64,000 bases of DNA. Origin: Methanococcoides burtonii DSM 6242 (GTDB taxonomy: Archaea > Halobacteriota > Methanosarcinia > Methanosarcinales > Methanosarcinaceae). Made by a program: the position numbers and the translations under genes. Shown here piece after piece: positions 9,081-18,285 of the stretch (positions within the stretch are counted from its first letter, which is position 1; each line of letters begins with the position of its first letter). Under the pieces are notes generated by a model. That model was not told the DNA's origin. It was given only the letters and a program-made list of their open reading frames with translations, and searched no databases. Location of the stretch: NCBI RefSeq assembly GCF_000013725.1, contig NC_007955.1:1581579-1645578 (forward strand). Reading direction: 5' to 3'.

Positions 9081-10460
9081 TCAAGGCAACACATCACATT
9101 GAAGCTTGATGCCCGTATCGGAAATTACATATTCCCTCATGATCAGCCCATGGCGGGAACCTTTGGATTTCAGTACCCTCAAATACCTTTTGACCTCATT
9201 GGAACAGAGTATTTGCTCAAGAGTTACAACAGAATCCATGATAAATGAGGCTTCATTGCTCATTATACTGCCTGTCTGCGGATCAAGTTCTGTTGTGAAA
9301 ACGGAAGATACACCCATACTTTTAAGATAATTTATAAGGCTAAGCAAGTAGCCGCGGAGTTTGATGTTATCCGGGAAAGTTATCTCCAGATTGACAAGAC
9401 CATCGACCACAATACGTGTAATGCCAAGTTCCTCTACGAGACCCTTTAACTTTATTGCATGCTCGGCAGGATGAATTTCTTCAGGGTTTGAATGAATGAA
9501 CTGTAATTGTCCGGAATCGACATATTGTTGCATATTCCAGTTGAATTTTGCTGCTTCCCTGATAATCTGCTCCGGCCTTTCACCATAGGACACTATGACC
9601 CCGTTTTCACCATTGCTGAGCCCTTCCATTATAAAACTCCATGAAAAGATAGTCTTACCCGCTCCAGGCTCACCTGCAACGAGCATACTATTCCCTGCGA
9701 TCATACCTCCGTAGAGCATAAGATCAAAATTTTCCACCCCGGAACGTATCTTTGTTTCAGAGATGATATCAAGTTTCGAGCTTACCAGACGGGGATAGAT
9801 AACAAAACCATCAGAACTGACATCATAACTATATTCCCGGGAGGTGCTCATGCCGCTCTTTTGGAGATTTGACCCCAACATTTTAAGAACTCTCAGTTTA
9901 TGTGCAGTATGATAGCCGGAATTCTCTTTTGACAGATAAATAATACCATCTGTGAGGTGACTTACCACTGAACCATGGATCTGTTCTTCGAGAAGTTCGC
10001 CCGTAAGCATCACAAGAGCATTTGATTCCTTGAGCATGGAGTCTAAAGTATAGAAAAAACGCCTTCTTTCCTGTTCAACAAAACCAAATCCTATAGGAGT
10101 GATAGGATCAATGACAATACGATCGGGATTTTCAGAAGTTATGACATTGCCCATTTCGATCAACGTACTCAGAGGATCCTTTTCAGCTGCCTGTCTGTTT
10201 AGAGGATGAGTACTGATATTTTCAAAGATAAACGGAAAAACCGCCTGCAATTTCTCAAATCTTTCAGATGTTACTGTAGTAAGTGGTATGTACAGCACTT
10301 TCTCTCCACTCTTTGCGGCATTTGAAAGCATCTGAAGTGCCATCGTAGTTTTACCGACTCCTGCCGTACCGGCGACAAGGATGGTAGATGGTGATTTAAA
10401 ACCCCCAAGGATCTCATCGAGCCCCTCAATACAACACGGTAAATTCTGAAGTTCGGACAT
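9081..10460 (-). CDS. KaiC-like RecA-superfamily ATPase with two ATPase domains
   Basis: 459 residues with two RecA/KaiC domains. The first has Walker A GTAGVGKT (31-38) and a degenerate second half. The second has GEPGAGKT (near residue 260) and a VVDGLVNLEI Walker B-like strand. Tandem KaiC domains are frequent in euryarchaea, where roles in signalling or motility (as for the archaellum ATPase FlaH) have been shown for only a few. No kinase or clock partner genes lie nearby. It is transcribed alone and converges on the small winged-helix gene. Function is not assigned beyond ATPase. Confidence 0.85.
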   Translation of the reverse strand: MSELQNLPCCIEGLDEILGGFKSPSTILVAGTAGVGKTTMALQMLSNAAKSGEKVLYIPLTTVTSERFEKLQAVFPFIFENISTHPLNRQAAEKDPLSTLIEMGNVITSENPDRIVIDPITPIGFGFVEQERRRFFYTLDSMLKESNALVMLTGELLEEQIHGSVVSHLTDGIIYLSKENSGYHTAHKLRVLKMLGSNLQKSGMSTSREYSYDVSSDGFVIYPRLVSSKLDIISETKIRSGVENFDLMLYGGMIAGNSMLVAGEPGAGKTIFSWSFIMEGLSNGENGVIVSYGERPEQIIREAAKFNWNMQQYVDSGQLQFIHSNPEEIHPAEHAIKLKGLVEELGITRIVVDGLVNLEITFPDNIKLRGYLLSLINYLKSMGVSSVFTTELDPQTGSIMSNEASFIMDSVVTLEQILCSNEVKRYLRVLKSKGSRHGLIMREYVISDTGIKLQCDVLP

Positions 10461-10561
10461 TATAATTTTCTATATGCATAAGGATTACTTATACTTTCTC
10501 GATTTCAGCAGTTACCGGGGTTATCACCAACAATGTCAATAACACCATCTCCCACACATTC

Positions 10562-10831
10562 TTACTGACCCATTTCATTAAATGGTCCCGTCAAAAGCTT
10601 TCCACTTTTTTCCATAAGGACCTCGACCTTCTTCTCGGAATCCTCGATCATCTGGTTGCAAAGTAGTGCCAGTTTCATACCTTTTTCAAAGGTTTCAATA
10701 CTTTCATCAAGGGTAAGCTGCCCTTTTTCAAGCTGATCGACCAGATGTTCCAGCTCTCCCAGAGATGCTTCGAATGTCTGTTCTTTTTCAGCCGCACCTT
10801 TCTCTACCTTGGCTTTCTTTGTAGTTCCCAT
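10562..10831 (-). CDS. xseB: Exodeoxyribonuclease VII small subunit
   Basis: 89 residues. The helical hairpin TFEASLGELEHLVDQLEKGQLTLDESIETFEKGMKLALLC is the XseB signature. In the bacterial enzyme several small subunits assemble around each XseA and are needed for activity. It lies six bases downstream of xseA on the same strand. The extra lysine-rich N-terminal leader (TTKKAKVEKGAAEKEQ) is longer than usual. XseAB is a bacterial nuclease, so its presence here points to old gene transfer. Confidence 0.92.
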   Translation of the reverse strand: MGTTKKAKVEKGAAEKEQTFEASLGELEHLVDQLEKGQLTLDESIETFEKGMKLALLCNQMIEDSEKKVEVLMEKSGKLLTGPFNEMGQ

Positions 10832-10837
10832 AATTTA

Positions 10838-12061
10838 TCACCCTTCGTAGTGCAGGTATTTCTTCCTGCTGTGGATTATATTTTCAATCTTGCATTCAAA
10901 TATGCCATCATTGACAATGACATCTAATTGATCATTATCCCCCAACTCGGTAACACTTGAGATAGACAGATCATTCACAGGATCTATTGCTATGCTATAC
11001 CCTCTGAGAATAGTGTTCAAAGGACTTACCGCATTGAGCTTAGATGAATGAAATTTAAGTTCGAACGTTTTATCCACTATTGTCTTTCCCATTGAAGATG
11101 TCAATTTCATTGTAAGCTCGTCCAAATATTGCGAATCCTGCAGCAGCATATCCATGATATGTTGCGGTTCCAGTTTCTTACGGATCTGTTCCAGCCGACC
11201 CTTCCCTTGTGAAATAACATGCTCCACCTCATTTTCCAATCGCGAGGACAACGTTGCAAGATGTCTTTTTACCTCTTTCTGATCCGGCACTACAAGTTCT
11301 GCCGCAGCAGAGGGGGTAGGAGCACGCATGTCAGCAGTAAAATCAGCAATGGTAAAATCCGTTTCGTGCCCCACAGCAGAAACTATCGGTTTTTTGGAAT
11401 TGAAAATAGCCCTTGCAACGACCTCTTCATTGAAAGACCACAGATCTTCAAGGGAACCGCCACCCCTTCCCACAATTATAACGTCAACATCCGTCTGGTT
11501 AAGCAGTTCAATGGACCTGACAATACTTTCCGCGGACCTCTCCCCCTGAACAATGGTAGGGCTTAATAGGATATTGACAGGATACCTGCGCCTGATAACA
11601 TTCAGAATATCATGTATCGCAGCCCCTGTGGGAGAAGTTACAACTCCGATCCTAAGAGGATATCCAGGGATTGGTATTTTGTGAACATCACTGAAGAGAC
11701 CTTCTTGCTCAAGCTTGTTCTTAAGTTGTTCATAAGCCTTGTATAACTCGCCCACACCATCGGGACGAATGTCCTGAACATAAAGTTGATACTGCCCGCG
11801 TACCACATACACATCCACTGAACCGAATACCAGGACCTTCATGGATGATTCCAGCTCGAACCGGAGATTCCGGTTCACAGACTTGAAGCTGACACAACTT
11901 ATCTGACTTTTTCCATCCTTGACCGTAAAATAATAATGACCTGAACTATGCTTTGTAAGATTAGAGATCTCTCCCTGCACCCAGATCTGATTAAGTTTCG
12001 GATTGTTCGTCAGAGTGTTCTTGATGAGGTTGTTCAGTTCTGTAACAGTATATGCGGGCAT
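10838..12061 (-). CDS. xseA: Exodeoxyribonuclease VII large subunit
   Basis: 407 residues. An N-terminal OB-fold (IWVQGEISNLTKHSSGHYYFTVKD, about 25-48) is followed by the catalytic domain with GVVTSPTGAAIHDILNVIRRRYP, GRGGGSLEDLWSFNEE and AVGHETDFTIADFTADMRAPTPSAAAEL, all strongly conserved in XseA. The enzyme degrades single-stranded DNA from both ends. A coiled-coil region follows before the short C-terminal beta segment that binds XseB. It heads a two-gene operon with xseB. Confidence 0.95.
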   Translation of the reverse strand: MPAYTVTELNNLIKNTLTNNPKLNQIWVQGEISNLTKHSSGHYYFTVKDGKSQISCVSFKSVNRNLRFELESSMKVLVFGSVDVYVVRGQYQLYVQDIRPDGVGELYKAYEQLKNKLEQEGLFSDVHKIPIPGYPLRIGVVTSPTGAAIHDILNVIRRRYPVNILLSPTIVQGERSAESIVRSIELLNQTDVDVIIVGRGGGSLEDLWSFNEEVVARAIFNSKKPIVSAVGHETDFTIADFTADMRAPTPSAAAELVVPDQKEVKRHLATLSSRLENEVEHVISQGKGRLEQIRKKLEPQHIMDMLLQDSQYLDELTMKLTSSMGKTIVDKTFELKFHSSKLNAVSPLNTILRGYSIAIDPVNDLSISSVTELGDNDQLDVIVNDGIFECKIENIIHSRKKYLHYEG

Positions 12062-12302
12062 TGTTCAAATCTCCATCATATGTACGGTTATGTCTTTTTC
12101 CTATTAGTATATAGAGCGAGTGGGTTGAAAGTAATTTAAGTATGATACGTATAAATTGAACCAATTCAGAGCTAGCATAGGTTAATAAAGAGAAAAGAAT
12201 GGTACTTATTATGGAGGATAACTAAATAGAACATAAAATAAATTGCTATCTTTTAAAGTGCAACGACATCTTTTATTAGGCATGAAAGGATAAATCATTT
12301 TA

Positions 12303-12797
12303 ATGTCTGCTACAAATGGATCAACTTTTCTATCCAGGCTGGATAAAACGGGAACTGACATTCTCAAATGCATGCATTGTGGCGTTTGTACCGGCAGTTG
12401 TCCGTCTGGAAGGCATACGAGCCTGAATGTAAGGAATTTGCTCAGGAAAGCTCGCAAAGGTGAATCTGTGCTTTCTGATGAGACACTTTGGACATGTACA
12501 ACATGTTATAATTGCCAGGAACGTTGCCCGAGGGGAATTGATATTGTTGATGCTATTTTTGAGATACGTGCAATAGCAGTACATGAAGGGATCATCCTCC
12601 CGGAACATCGCACCGTGGGTAAACTGTTAATCGAACATGGGCATGCAGTCCCCATAAATGCTGAGAACAGAACAAAGAGAATATCACTTGGGATGGATGA
12701 AATGCCACCCACAGTACATAGTTATCCGGATGCTTTGAATGAAGTTAAGAAGTTGCTTGCTGACTGTAAATTCGATGAGTTGATGCTAAATGAGTGA
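12303..12797 (+). CDS. hdrC: CoB-CoM heterodisulfide reductase subunit C
   Basis: 164 residues. Two 4Fe-4S motifs are visible: CMHCGVCTGSCP (about 21-32) and CTTCYNCQERCP (about 63-74). This is the electron-transfer subunit that feeds HdrB in soluble HdrABC complexes, which reduce CoM-S-S-CoB at the last step of methanogenesis. The ATG is preceded by AAAGGATAAA. The stop overlaps hdrB by eight bases. No hdrA lies in the window, so the flavin subunit must be encoded elsewhere. Confidence 0.93.
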   Translation: MSATNGSTFLSRLDKTGTDILKCMHCGVCTGSCPSGRHTSLNVRNLLRKARKGESVLSDETLWTCTTCYNCQERCPRGIDIVDAIFEIRAIAVHEGIILPEHRTVGKLLIEHGHAVPINAENRTKRISLGMDEMPPTVHSYPDALNEVKKLLADCKFDELMLNE

Positions 12798-13710
12798 ATC
12801 TGCAAGGAAGGAACACGAAATACCCAAATTGTCGCTGTTTCTTGGCTGTGTGATCCCCAATCGTTATCCAGGCATTGAAAAAAGTACAAAGTTGTGCTTA
12901 GAGAAATTGGATATCGATTGTGTCGATCTTGAAGGAGCTTCATGTTGTCCGGCACCGGGAATTCTTCGGTCGTTCGATAAGACCACATGGCTTGCCCTGT
13001 CTAGCAGGAATATTTCATTAACCGAAGATCTTGGACGTGACATACTTACTATCTGTAATGGATGTTATGGGTCCCTTGCCGATGCAAATAATGAATTGAA
13101 AGCTGACGAGGACCTTAAGGAAAGTGTTAATTCCCACCTTGCAGCCATAGACAGGGAATTTAAAGGCACACAGGATATTCGCCATATTACGGAGTTCTTG
13201 TATCAGGAAATAGAGCCTGAGAATATACGTGAGCTTGTCACACAGTCCCTGGACATCAGGGTTGCTGTGCATTATGGCTGCCACCTGCTGAAGCCTTCAA
13301 AAGGGCGGGTAGGCATGAGTGTGGAAAGGCCTTCTTTCTTTGATGAGCTTGTTGAGGCCACAGGTGCAGTAAGTGTGGATTATCCTGATAAGATGGAATG
13401 TTGCGGTGCTGGCGGAGGGGTCAGGTCTGCTTTGAGCGATGAGGCCCTTGCCCTCACAGAGCATAAATTGTCAATGATAGAAGCAGCAGAGGTTGATTGT
13501 ATTGTCAACGCATGCCCGTTCTGCCACATGCAACTTGATGTGGGACAAACGGACCTTAATGAAAGGGATGGTACAGAGCATTCAATACCGGTGCTACATT
13601 ACACACAATTGTTAGGGCTTGCTTTTGGATATACCGTAGAGGAACTGGGCATTGACCTCAATTCGACATTGAACAAAGCTTTTTTTGAGATGATCGAAGA
13701 TCTACCTTAA
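12790..13710 (+). CDS. hdrB: CoB-CoM heterodisulfide reductase subunit B
   Basis: 306 residues. Two CCG domains are present: CNGC/GASCC in the N-terminal half and GCHLLKPS ... MECCGAGGGVRS ... NACPFCHMQLD in the C-terminal half. These bind the non-cubane 4Fe-4S clusters that split the heterodisulfide. It overlaps hdrC (ATG within the last codons of hdrC), so the subunits are coupled. A stem-loop follows at 13713-13770. In Methanosarcina, soluble HdrABC acts mainly in methylotrophic growth, which fits the rest of this window. Confidence 0.95.
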   Translation: MSESARKEHEIPKLSLFLGCVIPNRYPGIEKSTKLCLEKLDIDCVDLEGASCCPAPGILRSFDKTTWLALSSRNISLTEDLGRDILTICNGCYGSLADANNELKADEDLKESVNSHLAAIDREFKGTQDIRHITEFLYQEIEPENIRELVTQSLDIRVAVHYGCHLLKPSKGRVGMSVERPSFFDELVEATGAVSVDYPDKMECCGAGGGVRSALSDEALALTEHKLSMIEAAEVDCIVNACPFCHMQLDVGQTDLNERDGTEHSIPVLHYTQLLGLAFGYTVEELGIDLNSTLNKAFFEMIEDLP

Positions 13711-13712
13711 TT

Positions 13713-13770
13713 CTCACTTTTTTACATGCATGCTGCTCTTGAGCGAAGCATGAGGGGTTTTAAAAAGTGA
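13713..13770 (+). terminator. Stem-loop after hdrCB
   Basis: TCACTTTTTTA (13713-13723) pairs imperfectly with TAAAAAGTGA (13761-13770), and an inner CATGCT/AAGCATG pairing lies between them. It starts three bases after the hdrB stop and probably shapes the transcript 3' end. Confidence 0.5.
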
Positions 13771-13780
13771 AAGGAGGGTC

Positions 13781-14082
13781 GTTTAGACTAGCTTCTTGAT
13801 TGAGTGGTTCTCATCCATGATCTATACCGAATTCAATCACGCTCTCTGAAGAATTATATCTACCATAACGTTAGAGCAGACTGTGTCAGTGTTTTCGATA
13901 ATATCAAAACGTTGGAAGTTAGAACTGAGTGTCTGCAGGATAGTGACATTGGGACTTGCGACCCGGATTTTATTTTTTGGCCATGTCAATTATCTTCCGA
14001 ATAACAATAGACCAAGTAACAATACAATTGAAAGACTTATTATGATGGCAAAAATGAGAGTTGATGATAATTTTTGATCCAT
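13781..14082 (-). pseudogene. Decayed mtr fragment: mtrA 3' end, mtrF 5' end and mtrH 3' end joined
   Basis: The minus strand reads a piece matching the last helix of MtrA. The 30-residue open frame 14082-13990 ends LLGLLLFGR, as MtrA does. It is followed by the mtrA-mtrF junction (TAATTGACATGGC shared with the intact operon) and a degenerate mtrF 5' end with an early stop (ATG at 13984). It then runs directly into a degraded copy of the mtrH 3' end, with the CTGCAGACACTC segment and the tail AAGCTAGTCTAAACGACC at about 13784-13956. mtrG, most of mtrF and most of mtrH are missing. It lies just downstream of the real operon in the same orientation, so it is a tandem duplication that was internally deleted and decayed. 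Confidence 0.85.
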
Positions 14083-14267
14083 ACGGCGTAATTGTAACTA
14101 ACAGTATAAATAAATCCCATATTGCGGACTATTTTTATAAAGAAACTATTGCCAGAATAATTAGTTGTGGAGTTTTACAACTCTTATGAACCGAAAAGGA
14201 ATTCAAAATACAGATCTCGAAATTAGAAATAAGTTAATGAAAAAAAAGAAAATGAAAAGCTGGTTGT

Positions 14268-15224
14268 TTAGACCAGCTTGTTGATTGGGTGGTTCTCATC
14301 CATGATCTCAAGACCGAGTTCTTTTGCGGTCTCTGCGAGGATGATATCTACCATTGCGGTTGCAGGGTAGACTGTGTCAGTGTTCTCGATAGGACCGAAC
14401 AGCTGGAAGTTGGAACCGAGTGTCTGCGGGACAAGGTTCGTTCCGATATCTGTTGGCATGTAAACTGCCTTACGCTCCTCTTTTGTCGCGAAGCCCTTCT
14501 TGTAATCCTTCATCCAGTCCCATGCAGAAGCAAGGTTGTGGTATCCACCACCTACAGGGAGACCGAAGTGACCCTTTACAGCGATTACTGCCCTCATGGA
14601 TGCACCAGCGCCTGCTCCGAGTGGAGTTGCAGCTACATCGACGAGTGGCTTTGTTATGCCACAGTCCTTTGCGATGTCGAGCATACCCATGGTCTGACCT
14701 GGACCACCAGTCTCAAGAACCTCAAGCTTTCCTTTTACGGTTGGGTCTGTTGCGTTGAAAGCAAGGACGATTGAAGCATTGATATCACTCTTTCTGATAG
14801 CTTCGATCTCATGGTCATGGATACTGCCATTGATAGAGTTGTAGATAGCCCTGTCAGCTACACCGATCTCTGTAACGTATTCTGCTGCTGCAGCACGTAC
14901 TTCGCCTGCGGATGAGTCGATAAGGAAAGGTGTCTTGTCATCTTCTGCAACGAACCAATCGATGTATTTCTTGATCGCCTGTGTTGTTTCACCGACGATC
15001 TGGTTAACGCATGGATTGCCTGTTACATCTGTCATCTCAAGCATGTGGTTCCAGAGATTGTCTGCTGCTTCCTTGTCGAAAACTCCCTCATCTTCATCGG
15101 TCACGATCTTGTGCCTGTTGTAGAACATTGAACCAATGAGAATTGTTGGGTACTGCCCTGGCTGACCGCCGAACTTTACGCCACCAACCTCGAATACTTC
15201 CTGTTTTTTGTCAAATTTGAACAT
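14268..15224 (-). CDS. mtrH: Tetrahydromethanopterin S-methyltransferase subunit H
   Basis: 318 residues, full length. It begins MFKFDKKQEVFEVGGVKFGGQPGQYPTILIGSMFY and keeps the TIM-barrel pterin-binding region (ADRAIYNSINGSIHDHEIEAIRKSDINASIVLAFN). MtrH transfers the methyl group from methyl-tetrahydrosarcinapterin to the corrinoid on MtrA, or the reverse during methylotrophic growth. It is the last gene of mtrEDCBAFGH and lies 14 bases after mtrG. A degenerate copy of its 3' end lies 300 bases downstream. Confidence 0.98.
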   Translation of the reverse strand: MFKFDKKQEVFEVGGVKFGGQPGQYPTILIGSMFYNRHKIVTDEDEGVFDKEAADNLWNHMLEMTDVTGNPCVNQIVGETTQAIKKYIDWFVAEDDKTPFLIDSSAGEVRAAAAEYVTEIGVADRAIYNSINGSIHDHEIEAIRKSDINASIVLAFNATDPTVKGKLEVLETGGPGQTMGMLDIAKDCGITKPLVDVAATPLGAGAGASMRAVIAVKGHFGLPVGGGYHNLASAWDWMKDYKKGFATKEERKAVYMPTDIGTNLVPQTLGSNFQLFGPIENTDTVYPATAMVDIILAETAKELGLEIMDENHPINKLV

Positions 15225-15238
15225 GTTATTACCTCTTA

Positions 15239-15466
15239 TCAGATGAGTATGGGAGAGAGTGAAATGTAGATCAAGAATATTAATATACCAGCTACTGCTC
15301 CGTACATTATGCCTATATCCCTACCTAATTTCTTTCCGATCCTCTGTGCGATCTCACTGTTTACGAATTCGATCTTCTCGTCGATCAAATTGAGCTTCTC
15401 AAGAACCTCATTGAAATCTACAGGGTCTGTTACAACACTTGGTGTTGTGTTCTTTGCGTCGCTCAT
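15239..15466 (-). CDS. mtrG: Tetrahydromethanopterin S-methyltransferase subunit G
   Basis: 75 residues. A soluble N-terminal helix with the family's [36 protein letters not shown] region is followed by one C-terminal membrane helix (about 52-73). It is a small structural subunit of the sodium-translocating Mtr complex. The start overlaps the mtrF stop by four bases. Confidence 0.95.
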   Translation of the reverse strand: MSDAKNTTPSVVTDPVDFNEVLEKLNLIDEKIEFVNSEIAQRIGKKLGRDIGIMYGAVAGILIFLIYISLSPILI

Positions 15467-15702
15467 ATTACACCACCTACCTGCCAGATGATCAATGGGA
15501 GTATCAATACCATCAGAACTGCGAATCCAAAACCGACAATGAAGCCGGTTGCAGCTGTGGCATTAACACCGGAGTCGAGCTTCTGGTTCCTTGCGATAAG
15601 CTGAGCCCTGTATCGAATTCTATCGACAACGTTTTCAATGGCACCCATCTGTGGGTTGATTACCATTGGGACTCCCTGTCCAGATTCTATTTCTTCTGCC
15701 AT
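15463..15702 (-). CDS. mtrF: Tetrahydromethanopterin S-methyltransferase subunit F
   Basis: 79 residues. The N-terminal part ([35 protein letters not shown]) is typical of MtrF and resembles the soluble part of MtrA's tail region. A single C-terminal membrane helix follows. It lies five bases after mtrA in the operon. A degenerate copy of its first codons is part of the 13.8-14.1 kb remnant. Confidence 0.95.
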   Translation of the reverse strand: MAEEIESGQGVPMVINPQMGAIENVVDRIRYRAQLIARNQKLDSGVNATAATGFIVGFGFAVLMVLILPLIIWQVGGVI

Positions 15703-15707
15703 GTCAA

Positions 15708-16433
15708 TTACCTCCCGAATAACAATAGGCCAAGTAGTGACAGCGTAATTGCAAGACCGATCATGATACCTTCGACCTTACCTGCGTGTACGCCTGCATG
15801 GTACTTGTTCCAGTTACCGGCAATGACCATTTCCCGGTCAATATCAAGGATCCTGCTCCTGATCGTTGCGATCTCAGCTGCCATTGGCTTAAGTCCACCG
15901 ACCTCTTCCTCACCTTCGCCGCCAGCTTCGCCGACTTCGACGACCATAGGATCAACATCAAGTGCTCCAGGGTCTTTTGCCACACATTCTTTGATCTTTG
16001 CAACGATCTGTCCCATATCTTCGGTACCGATCATGTTGATCATTTCAACCTGCTGCTGAAGTCTTTCGACTGCTGCATCAGTGAGGTTCTCAACATAAGG
16101 AATAGCACCTGTCGCGCCCACAATACGATTATCACTTACACCGTTCTTGTGGACCATTATGAACGCTTCACCGGTAATGTGTCCTTTGACTTCGGAACCG
16201 GTAATGATCACGAATCTGATGTTAGGGTTTCCAATGATCTGTGCAACGACCTTCTCAAGACCAAGGTTCTCTGTTTTACATGGACCTGTAATTGCAGCTC
16301 CGGCTTCAAGTTGTGGGCCGCTAGGTATGTGTGATCCACAGGTGATAACAGCAACGCAGTTCTTTACGTCCCCTACATCGTATTCACCTTTTAGGGTTGG
16401 CCAGTCTACTGCTGGTTCTCTTTTATCTACCAT
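15708..16433 (-). CDS. mtrA: Tetrahydromethanopterin S-methyltransferase subunit A (corrinoid protein)
   Basis: 241 residues. The corrinoid domain includes [33 protein letters not shown] and the segment with the cobalt-ligand His ([10 protein letters not shown], about residue 84). A single C-terminal membrane helix ([19 protein letters not shown]) anchors it. MtrA carries the methyl group between tetrahydrosarcinapterin and coenzyme M, and demethylation drives sodium export through MtrE. It sits between mtrB and mtrF. Confidence 0.98.
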   Translation of the reverse strand: MVDKREPAVDWPTLKGEYDVGDVKNCVAVITCGSHIPSGPQLEAGAAITGPCKTENLGLEKVVAQIIGNPNIRFVIITGSEVKGHITGEAFIMVHKNGVSDNRIVGATGAIPYVENLTDAAVERLQQQVEMINMIGTEDMGQIVAKIKECVAKDPGALDVDPMVVEVGEAGGEGEEEVGGLKPMAAEIATIRSRILDIDREMVIAGNWNKYHAGVHAGKVEGIMIGLAITLSLLGLLLFGR

Positions 16434-16434
16434 A

Positions 16435-16758
16435 TTATAGACCTCCGATCAAACTGAGGATGTATAGTGTCAATGCTATCATACCTGAGAAGACAAGACC
16501 GACTATAACACCATAGAAAGTGTTACCGTAGAAACCTGCTTTTAATGCTGTTTCTTCCCTTCCGGGGAAGGCGTTCAAAAGCTTCATGTCGGGTGAAAGT
16601 GAATTGACCAGATCATCAGCGATCTTATCAAGTTCATTGACCTGTTCCATGATCGGATCCATTGAGTAACAGATGATGTCCTCACGTTCTGCTGCCAGAA
16701 CTGATGTAAGTGGATCCAATACAAGATGTGCTTCTGGTGCTACGTGTACCATGCTCAT
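16435..16758 (-). CDS. mtrB: Tetrahydromethanopterin S-methyltransferase subunit B
   Basis: 107 residues. It starts [36 protein letters not shown] and ends in a membrane helix (about 78-104), as in MtrB of Methanosarcina. It overlaps the mtrC stop by four bases and ends one base before mtrA. It is a structural subunit of the Mtr complex. Confidence 0.96.
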   Translation of the reverse strand: MSMVHVAPEAHLVLDPLTSVLAAEREDIICYSMDPIMEQVNELDKIADDLVNSLSPDMKLLNAFPGREETALKAGFYGNTFYGVIVGLVFSGMIALTLYILSLIGGL

Positions 16759-17564
16759 TCTAATTCCTCCTCAGTAGGCAGAAGACCGGTTCCAAGAACC
16801 TTATATGCGTCTCTGTTAACGAGTTTGACATATTTAGTGAATGCAATGTACCATATGAAAACACCGATCATAATGGATGGAACAGCGGATGCACCATCTA
16901 CGACGGTTGCTACGATACCTGCAACTACCATTGCGATCGCACCTTTCTCTAAAGCGGTCATCAATGTCCTGTCCTGTTTCTCATCAGGACCAAGGTTCGC
17001 ATTGAATGGATGGAGAATTGCCATACCACCAGCGATGAAGATCACTGCGATATATCCGGTCGCAACAACGGTTTCCAGTACTGCATCGAACATGAAGGTA
17101 CCTGTCATTGCGACACTAAGGCCGATGATGGTAAGTGTACCTGCGCCAGCGATCTCTGTCATGGACTGTTCCATAATAGGGATGCCCATTCCAAGTACCT
17201 TGTTAGCGAGTACACCAATGACAAGTCCGATAATTGATGCTGTAATAAATGCTACGATAGGTCCGGCAATACCGCCTACTGCAAGTCCGAACATGGATGC
17301 AACAACACCCATACCAAGTGCCATCATACCAATGGATGGAACACCGGTACCAAGACCATAACTTGCTACACGCCTGACAGCTGCACTTCCCCATACGATA
17401 GCACAGATAGCACCAAGCGCACCAAGGAATGCGAATGCAGGTGATGTAATGGAAAGGAAATGACCTGCGTATGCTCCTGCGAGACCTCCGAGAGATCCCA
17501 GAGCGATCAACTGATTCTGTGGAATGCCACCTGTGGCTTCTCCACCAGCTCCTCCTGCGGACAT
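16755..17564 (-). CDS. mtrC: Tetrahydromethanopterin S-methyltransferase subunit C
   Basis: 269 residues with about seven to eight hydrophobic helices. It is rich in glycine and alanine ([37 protein letters not shown]), as is usual for MtrC. With MtrD and MtrE it forms the membrane core of the sodium pump. The coding frame follows mtrD by one base. Confidence 0.97.
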   Translation of the reverse strand: MSAGGAGGEATGGIPQNQLIALGSLGGLAGAYAGHFLSITSPAFAFLGALGAICAIVWGSAAVRRVASYGLGTGVPSIGMMALGMGVVASMFGLAVGGIAGPIVAFITASIIGLVIGVLANKVLGMGIPIMEQSMTEIAGAGTLTIIGLSVAMTGTFMFDAVLETVVATGYIAVIFIAGGMAILHPFNANLGPDEKQDRTLMTALEKGAIAMVVAGIVATVVDGASAVPSIMIGVFIWYIAFTKYVKLVNRDAYKVLGTGLLPTEEELE

Positions 17565-17565
17565 A

Positions 17566-18285
17566 TTAGAGACCTCCGATAGTGATTATACCAACGAAAG
17601 CACACATCAATGTTGCCACAAAGGATGCAAGAACTGCCTTTGGCCATTTCTTGAACTTAGGGTCGTGGAAACCTTCAATGGTTCCTCCAATGTTGTATGA
17701 AGGAATTACTGCGTTCACGAAAAAGATACCTACAGCGAAAATACTTGCAAGTGCTACAAGGTCACTCTGGATGAGAGTAGTACTGGTGCTCATGAGAGCG
17801 AAGTAGATAGCTGAACCGCCAATGCCACCAAGAGCACCGCCAATAACACCACTCACATATGAGACGGTTGGAAGTCCGTGTCCCTCAGTACCCTGTGAAA
17901 CGTAGATGTCCTGCCTGTCTTTTGTGATAGGGTCATAGTCTACTTTTGCGGATGCTGGTGGTACACCAACGCCATAAACGTAAACCCATGTACCCACGAT
18001 CATTGTTACAGCGATCATGATCATTGCTCCGACTCCACCGGATGCAACAACAAGTAGGAGACTATCAGATACTGCCATAACGGCTCCTGCGGTTACAAGT
18101 CCTGTGAGACCTGCTCCAGCAGCCAATTGTACAGTACCAGTACCAATACCGGTTGCCTGTGCCATAGCTGCAGGTGCTCCACCTACAGGCACGAAGTGAA
18201 CACTCCATGAAATAAGCATACCGCCAAGGGTTACCATTGCGATGTATAAAATGTTCTCTGCTAAAATTCCTGCTACATCTATCAT
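17566..18285 (-). CDS. mtrD: Tetrahydromethanopterin S-methyltransferase subunit D
   Basis: 239 residues, multi-helix. The family segments SWSVHFVPVGGAPAAMAQATGIGTG and GVPPASAKVDYDPITKDRQDIYVSQGTEGHGLP are clear. It is a membrane subunit of Mtr. It overlaps mtrE by four bases (ATGA), indicating coupled translation. Confidence 0.97.
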   Translation of the reverse strand: MIDVAGILAENILYIAMVTLGGMLISWSVHFVPVGGAPAAMAQATGIGTGTVQLAAGAGLTGLVTAGAVMAVSDSLLLVVASGGVGAMIMIAVTMIVGTWVYVYGVGVPPASAKVDYDPITKDRQDIYVSQGTEGHGLPTVSYVSGVIGGALGGIGGSAIYFALMSTSTTLIQSDLVALASIFAVGIFFVNAVIPSYNIGGTIEGFHDPKFKKWPKAVLASFVATLMCAFVGIITIGGL

